Shown: piece by piece, positions 55,075 to 62,898 of the stretch
How positions within the stretch are numbered: the stretch's first letter is position 1
Layout: every line of letters begins with the position of its first letter
Assembly: GCF_014207235.1 (NCBI RefSeq)
Contig: NZ_JACHDA010000002.1
Coordinates: 62,001 to 126,000, forward strand
Source of the DNA: Sphingopyxis sp. JAI128
GTDB taxonomy: Bacteria; Pseudomonadota; Alphaproteobacteria; Sphingomonadales; Sphingomonadaceae
Length of the DNA: 64,000 bases
Reading direction: 5' to 3'
Notes under the pieces: model-generated
Seen by the model: only the letters and a program-made list of their open reading frames with translations
Databases searched by the model: none
Told to the model about the DNA's origin: nothing
Position numbers and translations under genes: made by a program

Positions 55075-56640
55075 CTACCCCACTGCGCGCTCGCGCCCTT
55101 CCCAATAGGGTGCGCGGAGTTCGCGGCGCAGCACCTTGCCCGATGGATTGCGCGGCAAGGCGTCGATGAACTCGATGCTTTTGGGAACCTTATATGCGGC
55201 AATGCGCTCACGCGCCCAGGCGACGATATCGGCAGGGTCGAGCGTCGCGCCTGCGGCGGGCACGATCAGCGCCTTTACCCCTTCGCCCCACTTGTCGTCG
55301 GGGACGCCGATCACGGCGACGTCGGCAACGCCGGGACAGCCCATGATCGCGCTCTCGACCTCTGCCGGATAGACATTCTCGCCGCCCGACACGATCATGT
55401 CCTTGATGCGGTCGTGGACATAATAGAAGCCGTCGGCGTCGCGGTAGCCGACGTCGCCGGTGTGAAGCCAGCCGCCCGCGAGCGTCTCCTCGGTAGCTTT
55501 TTCGCGGTTCCAATAGCCTTTCATAACGATGCCCCCGCGGATCGCGATCTCGCCGATCTCGCCGTCGCCGAGTTCATGGCCTTCGCCATCGAGGATCGCC
55601 ATCGCGGCGCCCGGCCACGGCTGGCCGCACGAGGTCAGCTTGCCGGGCAAATCATGTGCGGCCGGCGACAGATAAGAACCGCCGCCCGCAGACTCGGTCA
55701 TACCGTAGAATTGCACGAAGTCGCAGCCGAAGGTCGCCCGCGCGCGGCGCAACACATCCTCGGCGATCGGCGACGCGCCATAGGCAATCGATTTGAGCCG
55801 GGGATACAGGCCGTCGTTGGCCGCCGGCTGGAGTAGCATCATCTGGATCATCGCGGGCGCAAGGAAGGCGTGCGCGACATTCTCGTCGCGGAACATCCGC
55901 ACCGCCTCGGCCGCGGCAAAATCCTTGACGAGCACAAGGCGCCCGCCCTGCGCGAGCCCCGAAAAGGCGACGTTCGTACCCGCGACGTGGAACAGCGGCA
56001 TGACGATCATCACCGTCTCGCCCTCGCCATACGCAAAGCCATCGACCTCGGTCGCGGCTTCGAGGAAGGTGCGGTAATTGGCGTTGGTCAGCACGACGCC
56101 TTTGGGCAACCCCGTCGTGCCGCTGGTGTAGAGCTGGAGCACATCGTCGGCGAGTTGCGGCGGATCGGCTGGAGGTGCGTCGGACGCGGCCCCGAGCCAC
56201 GAGTCGAAGGGCTCGAACGCCGGATGATCGCCATAAAGCGCGATCAGGCGGGGCGGCGCGGGAAGATTTGCGACCGCCGCGAGCGCGCAATCGAAAAAAT
56301 CCTCGCCGACGAACAGCAGCTTTGGCCCGGCATCGTCGAGGATGAAGCCGATCTCGCCGGGTACGAGACGGCAGTTGATCGGCGCGAAACAGGCGCGGGC
56401 ACGCGCCGTCCCGAAAAAGAGCGGAAACCAGCCGTCGTGATTCTTGGTGAGCGCCGATACACGGTCGCCCGGCGCGACGCCGGACGCGATCAATGCGTTG
56501 GCGACGCGGTTCGACCCCGCATCAAGCTGAGCAAAGCTGGTCTCGCGCTCTCCGAACTTCACCGCGGTTGCCTGACCCCGCGCACGCGCCTGCGCCGCCG
56601 GAATGTCCGCCAGCGTCCGGATGGCCTCCAGATCGATCAT
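55075..56640 (-). CDS. Acyl-CoA synthetase / AMP-dependent CoA ligase
   Basis: The 521-aa ligase (ATG 56640, GGGAG upstream) has the ANL-superfamily motifs QLYTSGTTGLPKGVVL (P-loop), FYGMTES, GWLHTGDVGY and DALPRNPSGKVLRREL with the catalytic Lys. It activates a carboxylic acid to a CoA thioester via an acyl-AMP. Substrate class cannot be read off. It is divergent from the MetE-like gene and converges with the VOC operon. A second CoA ligase starts near the window end. Confidence 0.92.
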   Translation of the reverse strand: MIDLEAIRTLADIPAAQARARGQATAVKFGERETSFAQLDAGSNRVANALIASGVAPGDRVSALTKNHDGWFPLFFGTARARACFAPINCRLVPGEIGFILDDAGPKLLFVGEDFFDCALAAVANLPAPPRLIALYGDHPAFEPFDSWLGAASDAPPADPPQLADDVLQLYTSGTTGLPKGVVLTNANYRTFLEAATEVDGFAYGEGETVMIVMPLFHVAGTNVAFSGLAQGGRLVLVKDFAAAEAVRMFRDENVAHAFLAPAMIQMMLLQPAANDGLYPRLKSIAYGASPIAEDVLRRARATFGCDFVQFYGMTESAGGGSYLSPAAHDLPGKLTSCGQPWPGAAMAILDGEGHELGDGEIGEIAIRGGIVMKGYWNREKATEETLAGGWLHTGDVGYRDADGFYYVHDRIKDMIVSGGENVYPAEVESAIMGCPGVADVAVIGVPDDKWGEGVKALIVPAAGATLDPADIVAWARERIAAYKVPKSIEFIDALPRNPSGKVLRRELRAPYWEGRERAVG

Positions 56641-56691
56641 TTTGTTCTCCCAACCATCGTTTCGACTTGAATTAGATAGAATACTAAGCAA

Positions 56692-57780
56692 ATGTTTGAC
56701 CAGCCCAAAAATGCAAAAGGATTGGCCTTGTTCGACCGCCCCATATTGCCGACGACGATCGTCGGAAGCTACCCTCAGCCCGACTGGCTGATCGACCGTG
56801 AACGGCTGAAGACCAGCCTGCCGCCGCGCGTGCGCGCCGAGACCTTATGGCGTATCCCCGGACCCTGGCTCGCCGACGCGCAGGAGGCGGCGACGCTGAT
56901 GGCGATCCGCGACCAGGAGGAACTGGGTATCGACATCGTTGGCGACGGCGAGATGCGGCGCGAAAGCTATTCGAACCGGCTCGCGACCGCCTTGTCGGGG
57001 ATCGATACCGAGAAGCACGGTACCGCAATCGACCGCACCGGCAATGCCAATCCGGTGCCGCTTGTCTCGGGCCCGATCCGCCGCGTCGCACCGATCGAGG
57101 CGCAAGACGCAGCCTTCCTGCGCCGCCATTCGACCAAGCCGGTGAAGCTTACCCTGCCCGGCCCCTTCACGATGACGCAGCAGGCCGAGAACGGCTATTA
57201 TCCCGACGCGCGGACGCTCGCGATGGATTATGCGGACGCGGTCAACGCCGAAGTGAAGGATTTGTTCGCCGCGGGGGTCGATGTCGTCCAGCTTGACGAA
57301 CCCTATCTGCAAGCGCGCGCGGCCGAGGCGAATGCTTACGCAATCGAGGCGATCAATCGCGCGCTTGATGGGGTTGGCGGGACGACCGCGCTTCATATCT
57401 GTTTCGGTTATGCGATGGTGCATCACGGCGCGGGTGCAACGGGACCGAAGCCAAAAGCCTATGACTTCCTGGCCGAACTCGAAGCCTCCAGCATCGACGT
57501 GATCTCGATCGAGGCGGCGCAGCCGGGGCTCGACCCCGCGATCCTCGCCGAACTGCCGACCAAGACGATCATGTACGGGGTACTCGATTTGTCGATCCCC
57601 GACGTCGAAACGCCCGAAGTCGTGGCGGACCGCATTCGCGAGGCCTTGCGGTATGTCGACGCCGAGCGTCTGTGGGTCGCGCCCGATTGCGGCATGAAAT
57701 ATCACAGCCGCGAGCATAGCCAGGCCAAACTGAAAGCGATGGTCGAGGGGGCCGCGATGGTTAGGGCGGAGCTCAAATAG
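56692..57780 (+). CDS. Zinc-dependent MetE-core-like transferase, epoxyalkane:CoM transferase-like
   Basis: The 362-aa protein matches the cobalamin-independent methionine-synthase core without its N-terminal domain. Zinc ligands H235, C237, E274 and C333 (HIC, SIEAA and DCGMKY) correspond to MetE H641, C643, E665 and C726. N-terminal motifs VGSYPQPDWLIDRERL and DGEMRRESYSNRL also fit the subgroup that contains epoxyalkane:coenzyme M transferase, which is usually about 370 aa. It may move a methyl group or activate a thiol on a pathway intermediate. It is divergent from the CoA ligase. Confidence 0.82.
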   Translation: MFDQPKNAKGLALFDRPILPTTIVGSYPQPDWLIDRERLKTSLPPRVRAETLWRIPGPWLADAQEAATLMAIRDQEELGIDIVGDGEMRRESYSNRLATALSGIDTEKHGTAIDRTGNANPVPLVSGPIRRVAPIEAQDAAFLRRHSTKPVKLTLPGPFTMTQQAENGYYPDARTLAMDYADAVNAEVKDLFAAGVDVVQLDEPYLQARAAEANAYAIEAINRALDGVGGTTALHICFGYAMVHHGAGATGPKPKAYDFLAELEASSIDVISIEAAQPGLDPAILAELPTKTIMYGVLDLSIPDVETPEVVADRIREALRYVDAERLWVAPDCGMKYHSREHSQAKLKAMVEGAAMVRAELK

Positions 57781-57791
57781 CGGTCCGTAAT

Positions 57792-57854
57792 GTTCCCCGG
57801 CGAAAGCCGGGGTCCGTGGGGGCGTTTACTGAACCCCGGCTTTCGCCGGGGAAC
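57792..57854. terminator. Double hairpin, bidirectional terminator/REP-like repeat
   Basis: Two 22-bp arms (57792-57813 and 57833-57854) are perfect inverted repeats of each other. Each is itself a CCCCGGC/GCCGGGG hairpin with a 4-base loop (GAAA or TTTC). They lie between convergent genes. The same unit occurs singly at 38320-38337. Confidence 0.65.
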
Positions 57855-57862
57855 ACTGACGG

Positions 57863-58555
57863 TCAGGCGTCGATAAACCCCGCCAACAACGGCACGACCA
57901 CCTCGGGCGCCTCGACCGTCGGCAGATGCCCCGCGCCCGCGATCACTTCCAGCCGCGCGCCGGGGATCGCCTCCAGAATCTCGTCGTGATGCGCGCGACT
58001 GGTGATGCCGTCCTTTGCACCCCAGATGAGCAGCGTCGGTACCGCAATCTCGCCGAGCCGCGGGCGGCTGTCGATACGCGCCATGATCGCGCGCTGCTGC
58101 GCAAGAAAAGTCTCCGCGCGGGTGTCGGCGGCCATCTGCCGCGCAATGCCCACCAGGCGTTCGTCGCTGCGCTTCTCCTCCGGGAAGAGGATCGGGATGC
58201 GCTCTTCGACGACCTGATCGAAATTGCCGCTCTCGACGAGGTCGATATACCCCTGCCGTCGTGCGGTTTGCGCCGGGCCGTCGGCCGAGGCGAGCGTCGA
58301 GATCAATGCAAGTTTGACGATATGTTCAGGTGCGCGACGCATCACTTCGAAAGCGACGAAGCCGCCCATGGCGTGGGCGATAAGCGCAAATTTGGGCGGG
58401 GCATTGTCGAGGAGGCGCTGCGCGAAGCCCTCGATCGTGTCGTCGCTCTGGTTGTCGGCGATGATGATATCGCGGTCGGGCCAGGCGTCGAGCAGCGGCT
58501 GCCAGACGGCGTCGGTCAGGAGTTGGCCGGTGATAAGGACGATTGGGAGCGACAT
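57863..58555 (-). CDS. Alpha/beta hydrolase-fold protein lacking the Ser nucleophile
   Basis: The 230-aa protein has an alpha/beta-hydrolase pattern with catalytic acid (WGAKDGIT, Asp) and His (AGAGHLPTVEAP) retained. The nucleophile elbow, normally GHSMGG, is IAHAMGGF, so Ala62 replaces the Ser. The nucleotides (GCC) confirm the change. It may be a binding or noncanonical enzyme. It is the last gene of the minus-strand operon and overlaps the dehydrogenase stop by one base (TAATG). Confidence 0.85.
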   Translation of the reverse strand: MSLPIVLITGQLLTDAVWQPLLDAWPDRDIIIADNQSDDTIEGFAQRLLDNAPPKFALIAHAMGGFVAFEVMRRAPEHIVKLALISTLASADGPAQTARRQGYIDLVESGNFDQVVEERIPILFPEEKRSDERLVGIARQMAADTRAETFLAQQRAIMARIDSRPRLGEIAVPTLLIWGAKDGITSRAHHDEILEAIPGARLEVIAGAGHLPTVEAPEVVVPLLAGFIDA

Positions 58556-59475
58556 TAGACCACCTGATGCAGGAGCGGTTCGCCAGCGGCGAAGCGTCGG
58601 CAGTTTTCGTGAGCTACCGTCAGGCTGCGCACGAGCGTTTCGGGGGTGAGCCAGGCGATGTGCGGGGCTAGCACCGCTTGAGGCAGGCCGAGCAAAGGAT
58701 TGCCGCGCGGCAGCGGTTCCTCGGCGAAGACGTCGAGGCCCGCGCCGCGCAGGTGGCCGCTGGTCAGCGCCTCGACCAGCTTGGCTTCATTGACGAGTTC
58801 GCCGCGCGCGGTGTTCACCAGCACCGCGCCCTTCTTCATTGCGAAGGGATCGATGCTCCCGCGCGTCGCGTCGGTCAGCGGCATGTGTAGCGAGACGATG
58901 TCACTGGTGGCGAGCAGGTCGTCGAGCGGCAGATATTCATAGGGCACGTCGCGCGGGCTGCGCGCGGTGTAGGCGACCTTTGCGCCGAGCGCGGCGAGCG
59001 CGGGTGCGAGCAATTGCGCCGAGTTTCCGAAGCCGACGAGACCGATGATGCGCCCGCCGATTTCGCCGACGCTGTCGAGCTCGGACGGGTCGGCGATCCA
59101 GCCCTCTCCCGCTCGCGTGCGCGCGTCGAAGAAGCAGGTGCGGCGCAGCACCGCCATCATCAGCGACAGCGCCATTTCGGCAACAGCCTGACTGTTGGTG
59201 CCGGGCATGTTGCACACTGCGACGCCATGGTCGCGCGCGGCATCAAGCGCGATCGTGTTCACCCCGACGCCGAGCTTCTGGATCAGCTTCAGTTTCGGCG
59301 CCGAAGCGATGAAGTCGGCGGTCACCGGGGTGAGCACATGAAGCAGCGCGGTGATCTCGCCCGCCACCGCGTCGAGCGGCGCGGCTTCATCGACATGCAC
59401 GACAACGCCGGCGCCGAAGATCGCATCGACAGCCTCGCGGAAACCCGGACTCGGGCGTGCGTGAAGGACGATCAT
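58555..59475 (-). CDS. D-2-hydroxyacid dehydrogenase
   Basis: The 306-aa protein is an NAD(P)-dependent 2-hydroxyacid dehydrogenase of the D-isomer family. The dinucleotide site reads GLVGFGNSA, with an Arg-containing YTARSPR after strand 2 (NADPH possible). Catalytic Arg (NTARGELVN), Glu (LDVFAEEPL) and His (APHIAWLTP) are all present. It interconverts 2-keto and D-2-hydroxy acids, e.g. hydroxypyruvate/D-glycerate in relatives. ATG 59475 overlaps the enolase-like stop (ATGA), so the two are coupled. Confidence 0.9.
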   Translation of the reverse strand: MIVLHARPSPGFREAVDAIFGAGVVVHVDEAAPLDAVAGEITALLHVLTPVTADFIASAPKLKLIQKLGVGVNTIALDAARDHGVAVCNMPGTNSQAVAEMALSLMMAVLRRTCFFDARTRAGEGWIADPSELDSVGEIGGRIIGLVGFGNSAQLLAPALAALGAKVAYTARSPRDVPYEYLPLDDLLATSDIVSLHMPLTDATRGSIDPFAMKKGAVLVNTARGELVNEAKLVEALTSGHLRGAGLDVFAEEPLPRGNPLLGLPQAVLAPHIAWLTPETLVRSLTVAHENCRRFAAGEPLLHQVV

Positions 59476-60770
59476 GCCGCGACCCGGCCGATCGAACCGG
59501 CGAAGGCGGAGAAACCCGCAAATTCGGCGTCGGCGCCCATCGCTTCCTCGATCCGCAGCATCTCGTTCCATTTCGCCATGCGTTCGGAGCGCGTGAAGCT
59601 GCCGACCTTCAGCTGCCCCGCGTCCCAGCCGGTCGCGAGATGGGCGATGGTGACGTCCTCGCTCTCGCCCGAGCGCGCCGAGACGATCGCGCCCCAGCCG
59701 CGGACGACGGCAGCGTCGAGCGCGGCCTTCGCCTCGGTAACAGTGCCGACCTGATTGACCTTGATCAGCGCCGCGTTGCACACCCTCGCCTTGCCGGCGC
59801 GCTCGACGCGCTCGGCATTCGTGACAAGGACGTCGTCGCCGATGATCTGCACGCGCTCGCCGATCGCAGCGGTAACCGCCGCCATCGTCGTCCAGTCGTC
59901 CTGTCCTGCGGGGTCCTCGATCGACAGGATCGGATAGCGTCCCGCCCATTCGACGATGCGCGCCGCCATCTGCTCACCCGACAAGCGCCCGTCGTCGAGC
60001 GCAAGATTATAGCCATCGGCGTCGCCCAGTTCGTTCGCGGCGATGTCGAGCGAAATGAAAACATCTTCGCCCGCACGATGTCCGCTTGCCTCGATCGCCT
60101 TGGTCAACGTATCGAGCGCATCCTCGTTCGACGCGAAATTGGGCCACCAGCCACCCTCGTCGGCGACGCCCGACAGCGGCCCTTTCGCCTCCATCAGCCT
60201 GCCCGCGGCGCGATAGACATCGTCGGTGATTTCGAGCGCGCGACGGAAGCTGCCTGCCGTGGGGCACATGATCATGAAGTCCTGCACATCGGTGCGCCGC
60301 CCGGCGTGCGCGCCGCCGCCGAAAATCTGGATTTCGGGGAGCGGGATACGGACTTTCGCGTCGCCCGCCAGATAGCGCCACAGCGGCAGCCGCGCATCGG
60401 CGGCGGCGGCGTGAAGCACCGCCATCGACGCCGCAACGATCGCGTTCGCGCCGAGCCGCGCCTTGTTCGGGGTTCCGTCGAGCGCGCAGAGCGCAGCGTC
60501 GACCGCCGCCTGATCGTGGGCGTCCATCCCGGCTATCGCGCCCGCTAGCTCCGACCCAATTCCTGCGACGGCGCGAGTGACCCCGAAACCGCCGAACGCG
60601 GCACCCCCGTCGCGGAGGTCGATCGCTTCATGCGCGCCGCGCGAGGCGCCCGCGGGGGCGATGGCGCGGCCAACGGCATCCGAGGCGAGCGTGACTTCAA
60701 CCTCGACCGTGGGGCGGCCGCGCGAATCCCAAAGCTGGCGGCCGGTGACGGAGGCGATGCGCGAAGTCAT
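59472..60770 (-). CDS. Enolase paralogue with altered active-site loop
   Basis: The 432-aa protein is clearly an enolase by fold and length. Mg ligands D242, E285 and D312, catalytic E205 and K337, R366, S367, K388, H155 and S43 are retained. Three substrate-loop changes stand out against housekeeping enolase (yeast numbering): T40 is Arg (GASRG), E168 is Asp (VQDFMI), and H373 is Ala (VSARSGE). This suggests a different phospho-substrate. It sits in a catabolic operon with a kinase and a dehydrogenase instead of near pyrG/eno. Start ATG 60770; longer upstream codons are not conserved. Confidence 0.85.
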   Translation of the reverse strand: MTSRIASVTGRQLWDSRGRPTVEVEVTLASDAVGRAIAPAGASRGAHEAIDLRDGGAAFGGFGVTRAVAGIGSELAGAIAGMDAHDQAAVDAALCALDGTPNKARLGANAIVAASMAVLHAAAADARLPLWRYLAGDAKVRIPLPEIQIFGGGAHAGRRTDVQDFMIMCPTAGSFRRALEITDDVYRAAGRLMEAKGPLSGVADEGGWWPNFASNEDALDTLTKAIEASGHRAGEDVFISLDIAANELGDADGYNLALDDGRLSGEQMAARIVEWAGRYPILSIEDPAGQDDWTTMAAVTAAIGERVQIIGDDVLVTNAERVERAGKARVCNAALIKVNQVGTVTEAKAALDAAVVRGWGAIVSARSGESEDVTIAHLATGWDAGQLKVGSFTRSERMAKWNEMLRIEEAMGADAEFAGFSAFAGSIGRVAA

Positions 60771-60771
60771 T

Positions 60772-61737
60772 TCATATCCTTTTCCAATTGGTGGCAAGCG
60801 CGTCGATCGGTTGCGGCGCGGCAATCAGTGCGCGCGCCTGATCGCGCACGATGCGTCGGTGTTCAGGGTCAGTGAGATATGCCGCGGGCGACTTGCCCTT
60901 GACGCGGGCGAGCAGCAGCGCGGCGGTGAGCTTGCCCGCGCGGAGCAGCAGGTCGTCGGCATCCTCCCACCCGATGCCGGGACGATAGGCGTCGACCAGC
61001 GCCGCCGCCGCCGCGTTCAGCTGCGCGTCGCCTGACCACACCGCCTTCAGCAGCAAATGCGTGGTGCAGAAGGCAAGGTCGAAGGCCGGGTCGCCAAAGA
61101 CCGCGCATTCGGCGTCGAGGAAGACGGGGCCGTCGGTGCTGACGAGGATATTCTTCGGACTGACGTCGCCATGAACGAGCGCGATCTTTCGCCCCGACAG
61201 GTCGGCCGCGAGCGCGTGCAGCGCAGGCGACAACCCGGCGTCGTGCTGCGCAACATAGAGCAGGAAGGGATCGACGCGCAGCGCACGGAACATGTCGTCA
61301 TTGGGGAAGTCGGCGCGGTCGCCATCATTGTGCGCGGTTGCAGCGTGCACGGCGGCGATCCCCGTCCCCACCTGCGCCGCAAATTCGGGATCGACCCGCC
61401 CCGCCATCAGTTCATCCTTCCACACCGGGCAACCGGGAAGGAAGCGCATCGCGAAGGCGTGGCCCGGCAATTCGGCGAGCACCTCGGGTGCGATATGCGG
61501 ATCGACGCCGCGGGCGCGGCGCAGCCAGCGCACCTCGCTGGTCCCGCGCTCGACGGGGGCAAGCCATTCGGCGGCGACGCGCAGTTGCGGCAGCGGGCGC
61601 TTGACGACGATCGGCCCCGACGGCGTTTCGACCTTCCACACATCGCACGACACACCGCCGGTAAGCGGTTCGAGAACGATATCGCCCTCGCCCGCCAAAC
61701 CGGCCCCGCGCAGCCCGTCCACGATGTCGGCGTCCAT
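60772..61737 (-). CDS. APH-type phosphotransferase (small-molecule kinase)
   Basis: The 321-aa protein belongs to the aminoglycoside phosphotransferase/choline kinase fold. The catalytic loop VHGDVSPKNILV and the metal-binding LDAECAVFGDPAFDLA are intact, so it should be an active ATP-dependent kinase. Relatives in catabolic operons phosphorylate hydroxy acids or hydroxyacyl-CoA. ATG 61737 is 7 bases after the preceding stop, and its own stop is 1 base before the enolase-like start. Confidence 0.85.
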   Translation of the reverse strand: MDADIVDGLRGAGLAGEGDIVLEPLTGGVSCDVWKVETPSGPIVVKRPLPQLRVAAEWLAPVERGTSEVRWLRRARGVDPHIAPEVLAELPGHAFAMRFLPGCPVWKDELMAGRVDPEFAAQVGTGIAAVHAATAHNDGDRADFPNDDMFRALRVDPFLLYVAQHDAGLSPALHALAADLSGRKIALVHGDVSPKNILVSTDGPVFLDAECAVFGDPAFDLAFCTTHLLLKAVWSGDAQLNAAAAALVDAYRPGIGWEDADDLLLRAGKLTAALLLARVKGKSPAAYLTDPEHRRIVRDQARALIAAPQPIDALATNWKRI

Positions 61738-61744
61738 CGTCACG

Positions 61745-62875
61745 TCACAGCTTCTCCCGAATCCAGCTTCCGACGAGGTCGGCGGCATTTTGCCGCTCCT
61801 CGTTCGAATCCTCGAAATAATGCGCGCCGGGGATCAATTCGAGCTTCTTGTCGGTGCTGCCAAGGAAATCGAAGATCTTGCGTGCGTCGCTGGGGAAGAC
61901 GCCAGTGTCGGCCGTTCCCTGCACGACGAGCGCCGGGGTGTCGTGTTTGGCGAGATGCGGCTGTCCCTGACACGGCGAGGTTTCGAGGCTCCACATGTTG
62001 AGCCAGGTTTTGATCGTGTTGGCGCGCCCGATACTCGGCGTACGGTTCGCAATCGCCGGATCGCCGCGATAGCACCAGTTCGGCTTGCGGTCCGACGGAT
62101 CGATCGTGGGATCGACGCAGCGGATGTCGCCCCAGCAGCGGAACATCGGGAAGATGCGATCGGGAATGCCCGCATCGTTGAGCCGCTTTAGTTCGGCCTT
62201 TGCCCAGTCAGTGATCCGCTGGTTGCGCGCGCGCTGCGCGGCGCGATATTTCGCGATGAATTCGTCCGAATAGGGCGGGCCGTTGTCGGGGTTGAACGGG
62301 TCGAGTTCGGGATCGGTGGCCACGGGGTCATTTTCGTCGATCACAGACGCGTCCATCCAGTCGGTCAGCACTTCGGGCCGGCCCTGATGCGCGTTGAAGC
62401 TGATGTAGAGGTCGCCCTTCACCAGTTCTGCCAGCTCATCCTGCCCCGCCGACGGCAGCCGGTCGGTCAATGTTGGCGCGATTGCCTCTGCCTGATAGGC
62501 GCCCATCAGCGAACCACCGCCCGAATTGCCGAGGATGACGATCTGCTCGACGCCGGCCTCCTCTTTCAGCCATTTCATGCCGACGCCGATGTCGAGCACT
62601 GCATGTTCGAGCAGGAACTGATCCTCTATCCCGCGATAACGCGTGTTCCAGCCGAGGAAGCCGAAGCCCTGCCGCGCAAAATAGGGAGCGATGTAATGTT
62701 CGGTGAAATCGACGTTATAATGGGTCGCGATGATCGCGACCTTCGGGCGCTTGCCGCTTTGCGTCCAGTAGATGCCTTGGCACGGATGCCCGCCCGCCTG
62801 AATGCGCGGCGCCGTCGGCGACACACGCCCGATGAACTTTGCGTCCAGTCCTTCGATCCCGTTCGGGTTCATCAT
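61745..62875 (-). CDS. Alpha/beta serine hydrolase
   Basis: The 376-aa protein has a nucleophile elbow LGNSGGG with Ser118, VAIIATHYNVDFTEHY near the N-terminus, and acid/His candidates in LVVQGTADTGVFPSD and PGAHYFEDS. It resembles large alpha/beta hydrolases sometimes found in catabolic clusters. Two ATGs overlap (62875/62872) with AGGAGAG upstream. It lies between the CoA ligase and the kinase in the same operon and may act as an esterase, lactonase or thioesterase. Confidence 0.85.
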   Translation of the reverse strand: MMNPNGIEGLDAKFIGRVSPTAPRIQAGGHPCQGIYWTQSGKRPKVAIIATHYNVDFTEHYIAPYFARQGFGFLGWNTRYRGIEDQFLLEHAVLDIGVGMKWLKEEAGVEQIVILGNSGGGSLMGAYQAEAIAPTLTDRLPSAGQDELAELVKGDLYISFNAHQGRPEVLTDWMDASVIDENDPVATDPELDPFNPDNGPPYSDEFIAKYRAAQRARNQRITDWAKAELKRLNDAGIPDRIFPMFRCWGDIRCVDPTIDPSDRKPNWCYRGDPAIANRTPSIGRANTIKTWLNMWSLETSPCQGQPHLAKHDTPALVVQGTADTGVFPSDARKIFDFLGSTDKKLELIPGAHYFEDSNEERQNAADLVGSWIREKL

Positions 62876-62898
62876 CGTCTCTCCTGTTTCGATTATCT

